DNA from: an uncultured Oscillibacter sp.
GTDB taxonomy: Bacteria > Bacillota > Clostridia > Oscillospirales > Oscillospiraceae
Direction of reading: 5' to 3'
DNA: 64,000 nucleotides
Assembly (NCBI GenBank): GCA_910585385.1
Contig: CAJUDV010000007.1
Coordinates: forward strand, 1 to 64,000
The notes under the pieces were generated by a model. That model saw only the letters and a program-made list of their open reading frames with translations, was not told where the DNA came from and ran no database searches. The stretch's first letter is position 1. Each line of letters begins with the position of its first letter. A program made the translations under genes and the position numbers. Positions 24,423 through 31,480 of the stretch are shown here, in pieces.

Positions 24423-25811
24423 GTGCAGAACCGCTACGAAAAAATTTTTCCCGGTACTATCGCCGTCTCCGGTATCATGATCCTGCTGGGCGTCCTGCTG
24501 GGGGACCCCAGGGAGATTCCCATGGGACTGTACCATATCGTCACCATGCAGGACCTGTTGATTACGGACTACGTGTCCATCGGCGGCGTGGGAGCGGCGC
24601 TGGTGAACTCCGGTCTGGTGATGGTCCTCTCCATCTGTCTCATCAAGGTATCCAAGGACCCCTTCAATGGCTTCACCATGGTGGAAATGGGGCTGATGGC
24701 GGGGTTCTCTCTGTTTGGGAAGAATATATTGAACATCTGGCCCATTATATTGGGCACCTGGCTGTACGCCAAGTACCAGAAGGAGCCCTTTTCCAAGCAT
24801 GCCTCCGTGGCCCTGCTGGCCACCTCTTTGGCGCCGCTGGTGAGCTATATGGCCTTGGGCAGCATCCACGCCAGCCTGCCTTTGGGCATCTTCAGCGGCG
24901 TGATTATCGGGTTCATCCTGCCCTCTCTCTCGGCTTATACCTACAAGGTCCAAAACGGCATGAACCTCTATAACATGGGCTTTGCCTGCGGCCTCTTCGC
25001 CATGATGATTGTACCCATCCTCACCGCGTTCGGAGACCATCCAGACTCCGCCATGTATTGGGCCACGGAGTACAACCGCACCTTCGCCATCATCCTGAGC
25101 GTTATCTGCGCTGTCTTTATCCTTACAGGCTTCTTCGGCACAGGGACGCCCTTCTGGGCGGTCTGGGCCGGATACCGGCGGCTGCTTTCCACTACCGGCC
25201 GGGCCCCCAGCGATTACCTGCGTATGTTCGGTGCGGGACCGGTGCTGGTGAATACCGGCGTCAACGGCCTGATCGGAATGGCCTATATCTTCATCGTGGG
25301 GGGGCAGCTCAATGGGCCCACCCTGGGGGGTATTTTTACCATCATGGGCTTCTCCGCCTTCGGCAAGCACGCCCGGAATATCATCCCCGTTATGGCGGGC
25401 ATTGCCCTGGGGGCTTACGGGATGCACTACACCCCGGACTACCCCGCGCTTCAGCTGGCGGGGCTCTTTGGCACCACGCTGGCTCCCATCTCCGGCCACT
25501 TTGGCTGGCCCTACGGCGTTTTGGCGGGGTTTATCCACTCGGCCCTGGTGCTTCAAACCGGCGGTCCCGTGGCGGGGCTGAACCTCTACAACAACGGTTT
25601 CTCCGGCGGATTGATTGCCATCGTTCTCTATCCGACGGTCACGGCCATTGCCCGCCACCGCAATCCCAGGCTGCGGGACCAGGACTATTACGACCTGTTT
25701 GAGGAGAGCGACCCCATCGACATCTCCCGCTGGCGCACGGAGCAGGTGGAGGAGGAGCGGCAGGAGGAACCCATTCAGGAGGGACCGCTATCAGGCGGAG
25801 CCGCGGAGTAA
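24423..25811 (+). CDS. DUF1576 multi-spanning membrane protein
   Basis: GTG 24423 follows GAGGAAACG. The 462-residue protein is hydrophobic throughout and matches DUF1576, probable transporters of unknown substrate. It is internally duplicated: GAALVNSG (57-64) repeats as GPVLVNTG (272-279), GFSLFGKN (94-101) as GFSAFGKH (309-316), SLAPLVS (135-141) as TLAPISG (352-358), and MNLYNMGFACGL (180-191) as LNLYNNGFSGGL (386-397). The charged C-terminal tail (about 410-462) is cytoplasmic-looking. Monocistronic. Confidence 0.85.
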   Translation: MQNRYEKIFPGTIAVSGIMILLGVLLGDPREIPMGLYHIVTMQDLLITDYVSIGGVGAALVNSGLVMVLSICLIKVSKDPFNGFTMVEMGLMAGFSLFGKNILNIWPIILGTWLYAKYQKEPFSKHASVALLATSLAPLVSYMALGSIHASLPLGIFSGVIIGFILPSLSAYTYKVQNGMNLYNMGFACGLFAMMIVPILTAFGDHPDSAMYWATEYNRTFAIILSVICAVFILTGFFGTGTPFWAVWAGYRRLLSTTGRAPSDYLRMFGAGPVLVNTGVNGLIGMAYIFIVGGQLNGPTLGGIFTIMGFSAFGKHARNIIPVMAGIALGAYGMHYTPDYPALQLAGLFGTTLAPISGHFGWPYGVLAGFIHSALVLQTGGPVAGLNLYNNGFSGGLIAIVLYPTVTAIARHRNPRLRDQDYYDLFEESDPIDISRWRTEQVEEERQEEPIQEGPLSGGAAE

Positions 25812-25817
25812 AAAACG

Positions 25818-25900
25818 GTGCCCGGGGCCAAAGGCTCCGGGCACTTACGATGTTAAAAGCATGTGAGACGAACAGCGGGCAGGCGCTCTGCCTGCCCGCT
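25818..25900. other. Two hairpins between convergent genes
   Basis: GTGCCCGG / CCGGGCAC (25818-25844) and AGCGGGCAGGC / GCCTGCCCGCT (25874-25900). Neither has a clear T-run, but their place between convergent genes suggests transcription end or 3'-end protection. Confidence 0.5.
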
Positions 25901-25937
25901 CCGCGTAAAATTCGTATTATATAGTCGTCATGAGGGA

Positions 25938-26480
25938 TTAGCCGAAGTACCGCTCCAGCAGGCCCTTGAAGGCCTTGCCGTGGCGGGCCTCGTCGCGGGC
26001 CATCTCGTGCACGGTGTCGTGGATGGCATCCAGGCCCAGCTCCTTGGCCTTCTTGGCGATAGCCATCTTGCCAGCGGTGGCGCCGTTCTCGGCCTCGACC
26101 CGCATCTCCAGGTTCTTCTTGGTGGAGTCGGTCACCACCTCGCCCAGCAGCTCGGCGAACTTGGCGGCGTGCTCGGCCTCCTCGTAGGCGGCCTTCTCCC
26201 AGTACAAGCCGATCTCGGGATAGCCCTCGCGATGGGCCACGCGGGCCATGGCCAGGTACATGCCCACCTCGGTGCACTCGCCGGAGAAGTTGGCCCGCAG
26301 ACCCTCCAGAATCTCAGCGTCCACACCGGCAGCGACGCCGACAACGTGCTCGGCGGCCCAGCTCATCTCGCCCTTCTGCTCACTGAACTTCTCGGGACCC
26401 ACGCCGCACTGGGGGCACTTCTCAGGGGCCTTCTCGCCCTCGTACACATAGCCGCAGACCTGGCAAACCCATTTTTTCAT
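25938..26480 (-). CDS. Reverse rubrerythrin (rubredoxin domain first)
   Basis: ATG 26480 lies 9 nt after GGAGG. The 180-residue protein has an N-terminal rubredoxin domain ([21 protein letters not shown]; four Cys ligands) followed by a ferritin-like di-iron domain with ligand patterns [39 protein letters not shown] and [12 protein letters not shown]. This inverted order is known from clostridial reverse rubrerythrins, NAD(P)H-linked peroxidases that remove H2O2 and O2 in anaerobes. Monocistronic with a strong SD, likely induced by oxidative stress. Confidence 0.93.
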   Translation of the reverse strand: MKKWVCQVCGYVYEGEKAPEKCPQCGVGPEKFSEQKGEMSWAAEHVVGVAAGVDAEILEGLRANFSGECTEVGMYLAMARVAHREGYPEIGLYWEKAAYEEAEHAAKFAELLGEVVTDSTKKNLEMRVEAENGATAGKMAIAKKAKELGLDAIHDTVHEMARDEARHGKAFKGLLERYFG

Positions 26481-26550
26481 ATCAATGATCCTCCTCAAAA
26501 ATATATAATGTTTGATTTTGGGAAATCTTTCCCCTTTATGGACTGGGTTA

Positions 26551-26593
26551 AGTATATCAGGATGTCCGGAGAAATGCTAGTTGCAATTGCAAC
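26551..26593 (-). promoter_or_regulatory. Rubrerythrin promoter with palindrome at the -35
   Basis: Extended -10 TGATATACT on the minus strand (TATACT 26556-26551). The -35 position reads TAGCAT (weak) and abuts a perfect 14-bp palindrome GTTGCAATTGCAAC at 26580-26593, a candidate activator or repressor site. Confidence 0.6.
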
Positions 26594-26645
26594 GATTTTT
26601 GAAATTGGAGAGAAATTTCATGGTTTGTTCAAACCTTGCGCGCCC

Positions 26646-26675
26646 TTGACAGAGGGGACGGCACCGCAGTATAAT
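26646..26675 (+). promoter_or_regulatory. Strong sigma-A promoter for the coiled-coil gene
   Basis: TTGACA (26646-26651), 18-bp spacer, TATAAT (26670-26675): both hexamers match consensus. Confidence 0.85.
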
Positions 26676-26698
26676 ATGGGGGAAATGAGGTGAGGGCA

Positions 26699-27022
26699 GT
26701 GTTGGACGAGAGAGACCTGCAAATGATCGCAAAATTACTGGGAGATCAGAAGAAGGAGATTATGGAAGAGACCTCCCGGATGCTTGTGGACCAGAAGACG
26801 GAGATCATGCACGAAGTGGTGGCCCTGATGGAGGTGGAGGTCCGGCCGAAGTTCGACCTTTTGGCGGAGAAGATGGATCTCCTGGCGGAGAAGTTCCTGC
26901 CGCCGGAGGAGGTGGAGGACCTGGACTCCCGGGTGGATGTTCTGGAGGCGGTAACGCGGCGGAACGTCCGGGAGATCGGGCGCATCTCCAAGGAGCTGGA
27001 GGACTTGAAAAGGGCCCAGTGA
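26699..27022 (+). CDS. Small coiled-coil protein, unknown function
   Basis: A 107-residue, highly charged, helical protein with heptad-like repeats throughout (KLLGDQKKEIMEETSRMLVD, then FDLLAEKMDLLAEKF; the unit DQK-x-EIM occurs twice). GTG 26699 is chosen because GAGGT lies 7 nt upstream; GTG 26690 or TTG 26702 are alternatives. No signal or membrane segment. Proteins of this make-up are common next to clostridial metabolic genes and have no known role. The promoter is near-consensus, so it is probably well expressed. Confidence 0.7.
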   Translation: MLDERDLQMIAKLLGDQKKEIMEETSRMLVDQKTEIMHEVVALMEVEVRPKFDLLAEKMDLLAEKFLPPEEVEDLDSRVDVLEAVTRRNVREIGRISKELEDLKRAQ

Positions 27023-27055
27023 GAATAGGAATGTCCGGCATCGGTATTGGTTATA

Positions 27056-27084
27056 AAAAGGCCCCGCTCCTGTGGAGCGGGGCC
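27056..27084 (-). terminator. Rho-independent terminator on the minus strand
   Basis: GGCCCCGCTCC / GGAGCGGGGCC with a 3-nt loop; on the minus strand it runs into CTTTTTATAA, while on the plus strand only TT follows. It therefore serves a minus-strand transcript although no minus-strand gene precedes it. Confidence 0.8.
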
Positions 27085-27462
27085 TTGCTGCTGTGCCTCC
27101 ACCGGAGGCGGAGCGGTGTTTTGATTTGTCCAGAACTGCGGAAATTTGGCAGGGAAATCAATTTTGCTCCATAAATTTCCAAATCTCTATTGGAGCAAAT
27201 ACGATGCGCTCCAATTCGGTTGACATAATTTTTATTACGTGGCGAAAGGCACATCAAAATAGATGCTTAAACGGCAAGCAGGATTTCCAAATCCAAGAAA
27301 TTGATTTCCGTGAAATTTGGGGAAGGGCTCTTGCAATTCCGGCAGAAGTGGGGTAAAATGGGAGACGGAAACATAAATGCGGCAGGCCGCGGAGTGGTCG
27401 CAACACCCCACGGCCCTGTACGAGTGGATTGGTCACTCAGCACAGCAGTAAAACTGCACCAC
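27056..27462 (-). ncRNA. Candidate non-coding RNA (about 400 nt), class unknown
   Basis: A near-consensus minus-strand promoter (27497-27469) and the minus-strand terminator at 27084-27056 bracket about 400 bases with no credible ORF: three short minus frames exist, none with an SD. The interior is markedly AT-richer than the neighbourhood and holds local hairpins (GCAGTTTTACTGC near the 5' end, TTGGAGC/GCTCCAA) and a 12-bp inverted repeat GGAAATCAATTT (27153-27164 and 27298-27309). I saw no tmRNA, RNase P, SRP or T-box hallmarks. 6S RNA is not excluded, though the length is large for it. Confidence 0.5.
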
Positions 27463-27468
27463 GGACCT

Positions 27469-27497
27469 ATTATACCTGTTTCGCGCTCTGTTTGCAA
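27469..27497 (-). promoter_or_regulatory. Promoter of the candidate ncRNA
   Basis: On the minus strand TTGCAA (27497-27492), 17-bp spacer, TATAAT (27474-27469). Confidence 0.75.
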
Positions 27498-27542
27498 GAG
27501 TGGCGGAAGAGGTTTTATGGGTGTGCGTTCGCATGATCTGAT

Positions 27543-27582
27543 GCGGTGTTGAGTTCAAGAACTCGGCACCGCTTTTATGTTT
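27543..27582 (+). terminator. Plus-strand terminator with no gene directly upstream
   Basis: GCGGTGTTGAGTTC / GAACTCGGCACCGC (two G-U pairs) followed by TTTTATGTTT. The nearest plus-strand gene upstream ends at 27022, so a transcript ending here would run antisense across the candidate ncRNA. Confidence 0.75.
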
Positions 27583-27669
27583 CCGGCGGACGCCCGGGGC
27601 GGGGAAAAATAATCCTGCCCCGCTCCGGAGTTCGTTCGCCGGAAATTTTGACAAAGAGAGGTAGAAAGC

Positions 27670-28218
27670 ATGAGAAAGAGGATTGCGATTTTCACTCTGG
27701 CGCTGGCGCTGTGTTTGGGACTGGCCGCCTGCGGCGGGGAGACGGACGGAGCCGGACAGGAGCCGGCATCCGCCCCGGGGGAGACGGAGGAGACCGGTCC
27801 GGCGGAGGGCGCAGGCGGTGAGGGCGGAAGCGGAGAACAGGCGGGCTCCGGCGACCTGGGCGATTACCGTGTGGAGATCAAAGGCGCGGAGCTGACGGAG
27901 GACTATGAGGGAAAGCCGGTGATCGTCATCACCTATGCCTGGACAAACAACGGCGAGGATACCACCAGCGCCATGGTGGCTGTCGCGGAGAAGGCGTTTC
28001 AGGATGGGGTACAGCTGGAAAGGGCCCTTGTTATGAACGATGAGGTGTACGATTCCGGCGCCGGAATGAAGGAGGTCCGGCCCGGCACGACGCTTGACAT
28101 CCAGTGTGCATATGAGCTGACAAGCGAGACTTCCACGGTGGAATTTGAGATCACGGAGTGGATCAGTTTCTCGGACGGCGTGGTGACCATGGACTTTGAG
28201 CCCGCGGATTTGAAATAG
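27670..28218 (+). CDS. DUF5067-like lipoprotein
   Basis: ATG 27670 follows AGAGAGG. The 182-residue precursor has a lipobox (LAAC, Cys21), then a Gly/Glu-rich linker to about residue 60, then a single beta-rich domain: VIVITYAWTNNGEDTTSAMV is the typical DUF5067 pattern of an Ig-like fold. Anchored outside the cell; ligand unknown. A small membrane protein follows 34 bp on, before the shared terminator. Confidence 0.8.
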   Translation: MRKRIAIFTLALALCLGLAACGGETDGAGQEPASAPGETEETGPAEGAGGEGGSGEQAGSGDLGDYRVEIKGAELTEDYEGKPVIVITYAWTNNGEDTTSAMVAVAEKAFQDGVQLERALVMNDEVYDSGAGMKEVRPGTTLDIQCAYELTSETSTVEFEITEWISFSDGVVTMDFEPADLK

Positions 28219-28252
28219 CCGGATTACGTTGGAACAGAGAGGAATTGAATTC

Positions 28253-28597
28253 ATGAAAAGCTGGAAATTGGTATCGGGGATTTTATCCATTGTCCTGACC
28301 TTTTTTGTGCTGCTGCAGTCCTGCGCGGCCGGGGTGAGCAATAGCCTGCAAAACAACGGTGAGGTGGGCGGGAGCGCCGGAGTCATTGTCGCAATCGCGC
28401 TCCTGGCCGGCGGCATTACGTCGGTTGCCACCAGGAAAGGGGGCCGCGGCGGAAATATCGCGGCGGCGGTCATCTATGGAATCGGCGCGCTGCTGGGGTT
28501 CACTATGGCCGGGAGCTATACCGATTTAACGATTTGGGCAGGCTGGTGCCTTATCTGCGCCGCCCTGGCAATTGCGGCGCTTGTTCGGAAGCAGTGA
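28253..28597 (+). CDS. Small hydrophobic membrane protein
   Basis: ATG 28253 behind AGAGGAA. The 114-residue product has four hydrophobic segments (LVSGILSIVLTFFVLLQSC; GVIVAIALLAGGI; AAAVIYGIGALLGFTMAG; IWAGWCLICAALAIAALV). No enzymatic motif. I recall similar proteins next to DUF5067 lipoproteins in gut Clostridia; the function is unknown. Confidence 0.7.
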   Translation: MKSWKLVSGILSIVLTFFVLLQSCAAGVSNSLQNNGEVGGSAGVIVAIALLAGGITSVATRKGGRGGNIAAAVIYGIGALLGFTMAGSYTDLTIWAGWCLICAALAIAALVRKQ

Positions 28598-28607
28598 ATC
28601 AAAAAGG

Positions 28608-28645
28608 AAGGACACCCGCGCGGCCGGCGCGGGTGTCCTTTTGTG
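28608..28645. terminator. Bidirectional terminator
   Basis: AAGGACACCCGCGC / GCGCGGGTGTCCTT: T-rich on both sides (TTGTGTTT on plus, CCTTTTTG on minus). It serves the lipoprotein operon and the converging EF-G-like gene. Confidence 0.85.
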
Positions 28646-28655
28646 TTTGAATCAA

Positions 28656-30725
28656 TCAGCCCTCCGCCAGAGCCTTGGCCTCGGCGATGGCCTTTTCCTG
28701 GGCGGCCGGCGGGCAGTCCTCGTAGCGCACGAAGTGGAAGGTGAAGCTGCCCCGGCTCTGGGTCATGGCTCTGAGGTCGATGGCGTAGGTGCCCATCTCG
28801 CCCATGGGGACCTCGGCGGAGATCACCTGGTCGCCGTCGCCGGTGGGGTCCATGCCCATGACCCGGCCCCGGCGCTTGTTCAGATCGCCGATGACGTCGC
28901 CCATGTAGCTGTCGGGCACCGTGACCTTCAGCTCGCCCACGGGCTCCAGCAATACGGGGTTGGCCTCCGGCAGGGCGGCCTTGTAGGCCAGCTGGGCCGC
29001 GGTTTTGAAGGCGATTTCGGAGGAGTCCACCGGGTGATAGCTGCCGTCGTACAGCACGGCTTTCAGGTTCACCACCGGGTAGCCCGCCAGGGGGCCGTGG
29101 ACGCAGGCCTCCCGCAGGCCTTTCTCAACGGCGGGGAAGTAGTTCTTGGGCACGGAGCCGCCGAAGACCTCCTCGGCAAACTCCAGCTCCTCCGCCTCGG
29201 GATTGGGCTCAAAGCGGATCCACACGTCGCCGAACTGGCCGCTGCCGCCGGTCTGCTTCTTGTGGCGGCCCTGCTTCTGCACGGTTTTGCGGATCTTCTC
29301 CCGGTAGGGGACCCGGGTGGGCTGCAGCTCGGCCTCCACGTTGAAGCGGGTCTTGAGCTTGCTCACCAGCACGTCCACCTGCATGTCGCCGGCGCCGGAG
29401 AGGACCATCTGATGGGTCTCGGCATTGTTGACCACGGAGAAGGAGGGGTCCTCCTCGTTGAGGCGGCCCAGACCCTGGGCGATCTTGTCCTCCTGGCCCC
29501 GCGTCTTGGGCACGATGGCCACGGAGTAGCAGGGCTCGGCGAAGGGGATGGGCTTGAGGTTCACCACCTTGCGCTCGTCGCACAGCGTGTCGCCGGTTTT
29601 GATGTCCATCTTGGCGATGGCGCCGATGTCGCCGCAGGTCAGCTCCTTGACCTCGCTGTTCTTCTTGCCCCGCATGGTGTACAGGCGGCCCAGCTTCATC
29701 TTCTCGCCGGTGCGGGCGTTGACCATGGGCAGATCCGGGGTGATGGAGCCGGAGAGCACCTTTACAAAGGAGTACTTGCCGTACTGGTCGGAGACGGTCT
29801 TAAAGACAAAGGCGGTGGGCACGCCGCCGGGGGAGACCACAAACTCCTCGGCCTCGCCGTCGGCGCGGGTGGCCTTGTGGTAGTTGCCCTCGGCGGGGTT
29901 GGGCAGCAGGTCTACGATGTTGTCCATCAGCATCAGGCTGCCCAGGCAGCTGACGGCGGAGCCGCACAGCACAGGGAAAAGGCTCAGGTCCCGCACGCCC
30001 TGGCGCAGGCCCTGGATCATCTCGGCGTAGGTGAAGTCCTCGCCGCCGAAGAATTTCTCCATGAATTCCTCGCTGGTCTCGGCTACGGATTCCTTGAGGG
30101 CGTCGTTAAACTCGGTGACGACCTCCTCCTTGTCGGCGGGAAGGGCGATCTCCGCCCGCTTGAGGTTCTGCATCTCATAGGCCCGCTTGTTCAGCACGTC
30201 GATGATGCCGGTGACCTTCTTGCCGCCGTCCCAGATGGGCACCACGATGGGGGCGATTTTCTTGCCGAAGCGGTCCCGCAGGGAGTCGAAGGTGGCGTTG
30301 TAGTCGCTGTTCTCCTCATCGGTTTTGGAGATGTAGATGAAGCGGGGCATATTCCGCTCCTCGCAGTATTTCCACGCCTTCTCCAGGCCGACGGAGATTC
30401 CGTCCTTGGCGGAGCAGACGATGATGGCGGCGTCAGCGGCCCGCAGGGCCTCCATGACCTCGCCGGAGAAGTCGAAAGCGCCGGGGGTGTCCAGCACGTT
30501 GATGCGGCAGCCCTTGTACTCCAGGGGCGCCACGGCGGTGGACAGGGAGATCTGGCGGCGGGTCTCCTCGGGGTCGTAGTCGCAGACGGTGTTGCCGTCG
30601 GCGGCGCGGCCCATGCGGTCGATGGCGCCGGTCATATAGAGCAGGCTCTCGGCCAGGGCGGTCTTGCCGCTGCCGCTGTGGCCCAGCAGGCAGACGTTGC
30701 GGATGTTCTGTACAGAATAGCTCAT
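28656..30725 (-). CDS. EF-G-like translational GTPase (non-canonical paralogue)
   Basis: ATG 30725 follows AAGGAG; GTG 30737 overlaps that SD and is rejected. The 689-residue product has the EF-G layout: G domain, beta-barrel domain II and domains III-V (VVNLKAVLYDGSYHPVDSSE; PVGELKVTVPDSYMGDVIGD). The G domain departs from true EF-G (FusA): P-loop GHSGSGKT instead of GHVDHGKT, DTPGAFDF instead of DTPGHVDF (catalytic His replaced by Ala), and SKTD instead of NKxD. This resembles the EF-G-2-type paralogues of bacteria, whose role is unclear. Own promoter; monocistronic. Confidence 0.9.
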   Translation of the reverse strand: MSYSVQNIRNVCLLGHSGSGKTALAESLLYMTGAIDRMGRAADGNTVCDYDPEETRRQISLSTAVAPLEYKGCRINVLDTPGAFDFSGEVMEALRAADAAIIVCSAKDGISVGLEKAWKYCEERNMPRFIYISKTDEENSDYNATFDSLRDRFGKKIAPIVVPIWDGGKKVTGIIDVLNKRAYEMQNLKRAEIALPADKEEVVTEFNDALKESVAETSEEFMEKFFGGEDFTYAEMIQGLRQGVRDLSLFPVLCGSAVSCLGSLMLMDNIVDLLPNPAEGNYHKATRADGEAEEFVVSPGGVPTAFVFKTVSDQYGKYSFVKVLSGSITPDLPMVNARTGEKMKLGRLYTMRGKKNSEVKELTCGDIGAIAKMDIKTGDTLCDERKVVNLKPIPFAEPCYSVAIVPKTRGQEDKIAQGLGRLNEEDPSFSVVNNAETHQMVLSGAGDMQVDVLVSKLKTRFNVEAELQPTRVPYREKIRKTVQKQGRHKKQTGGSGQFGDVWIRFEPNPEAEELEFAEEVFGGSVPKNYFPAVEKGLREACVHGPLAGYPVVNLKAVLYDGSYHPVDSSEIAFKTAAQLAYKAALPEANPVLLEPVGELKVTVPDSYMGDVIGDLNKRRGRVMGMDPTGDGDQVISAEVPMGEMGTYAIDLRAMTQSRGSFTFHFVRYEDCPPAAQEKAIAEAKALAEG

Positions 30726-30827
30726 AGTCGTTTCCACTCCTTATGTTTGATGCTGTCCTCCCGGCCCCGCGCGGCGGCGCGGAGCCGCGTCCCCTCCGGT
30801 CAGTAACCGGGATAGCCCAATATGTGA

Positions 30828-30856
30828 ATTATACAACATTCCCCGGGCTAATACAA
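30828..30856 (-). promoter_or_regulatory. Promoter of the EF-G-like gene
   Basis: On the minus strand TTGTAT (30856-30851), 17-bp spacer, TATAAT (30833-30828); the leader is about 100 nt. Confidence 0.7.
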
Positions 30857-31181
30857 CAAAAATTTCAGCACATTCCCCATTTTTGACGGGAGGGAGAAAA
30901 AGCGGGCGGATTTTTGGCGGGTTCCGGCAGGGCGGCAACATTTAGGTTTTCAACAATATCAGCCTGAAATAGTCCTGGAAGAGCGGATGTTTTGTGAATC
31001 TTCAGAACTTCAACTCAGTTTTTCGCCACTTGCTGCCGTACGGGTTCATAGAGAGACAATTTCCGGCGCATTTTCCGCGGTAACCGGCAGCGGACAGGCT
31101 CTGTGCGGGGCGCCGCCGGATCACTCCAAATGGGCATTGAATGCCCTATAGGACTTTACCCCGTACTTCCGGCGGTTTACC
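30857..31181. other. Intergenic stretch with no recognised feature
   Basis: About 325 bases between divergent promoters, less GC-rich than its surroundings. No ORF with an SD, no RNA motif and no repeat stood out. Confidence 0.5.
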
Positions 31182-31210
31182 TTGACTTTTTTGCCGGGAT
31201 ATGGTATGAT
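31182..31210 (+). promoter_or_regulatory. Promoter of the SCIFF locus
   Basis: TTGACT (31182-31187), 17-bp spacer, TATGAT (31205-31210). Confidence 0.75.
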
Positions 31211-31275
31211 TTTCTCCGCTGAAAATCCGCCGCTCCCCGGGGCGGCGGCAAAAATCACAAGATGGGAGAATCACC

Positions 31276-31416
31276 ATGGAGAGAATCAAGACCCTTGAGA
31301 CCCGCGGCCTGTGCGAGAGCGCCGAAAAGGGCGGCTGCGGCGAGTGCCAGACCTCCTGCCAGTCCGCCTGCAAGACCAGCTGCGGCGTGGCCAACCAGAA
31401 GTGTGAGAACAAGTGA
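31276..31416 (+). CDS. scfA: SCIFF precursor peptide (six cysteines in forty-five)
   Basis: A 46-residue peptide, start ATG 31276. The leader MERIKTLETRGLCESAEKGG is followed by the near-invariant SCIFF core CGECQTSCQSACKTSC and a final NQKC. SCIFF peptides are ribosomally made and modified by the radical-SAM enzyme encoded next; the clostridial member CteA receives a Cys-to-Thr thioether. The core here holds six cysteines plus one extra in the leader (LCES). The locus is nearly universal in Clostridia and its physiological role is not known. Confidence 0.95.
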   Translation: MERIKTLETRGLCESAEKGGCGECQTSCQSACKTSCGVANQKCENK

Positions 31417-31429
31417 GTGCCCAGTGAAA

Positions 31430-31454
31430 ACGCCGCCGTGGGGCGGCGTTTTTC
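31430..31454 (+). terminator. Terminator/attenuator between SCIFF peptide and maturase
   Basis: ACGCCGCC / GGCGGCGT with GTGG loop followed by TTTTC. It would give many short peptide-only messages and fewer reaching the enzyme gene. Confidence 0.75.
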
Positions 31455-31480
31455 TGTGGTGCATCTGACAGGAGGTCAAT

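Noticed and set aside
27051..27497. Small proteins encoded by the candidate ncRNA (60-76 residue frames)
   Set aside because: None has an SD at usable spacing and their composition is not protein-like; a non-coding reading fits better, though a peptide is not ruled out.
27433..28473. 346-residue minus-strand ORF over the DUF5067 lipoprotein operon
   Set aside because: It overlaps two real plus-strand genes and a plus-strand terminator and lacks an SD.
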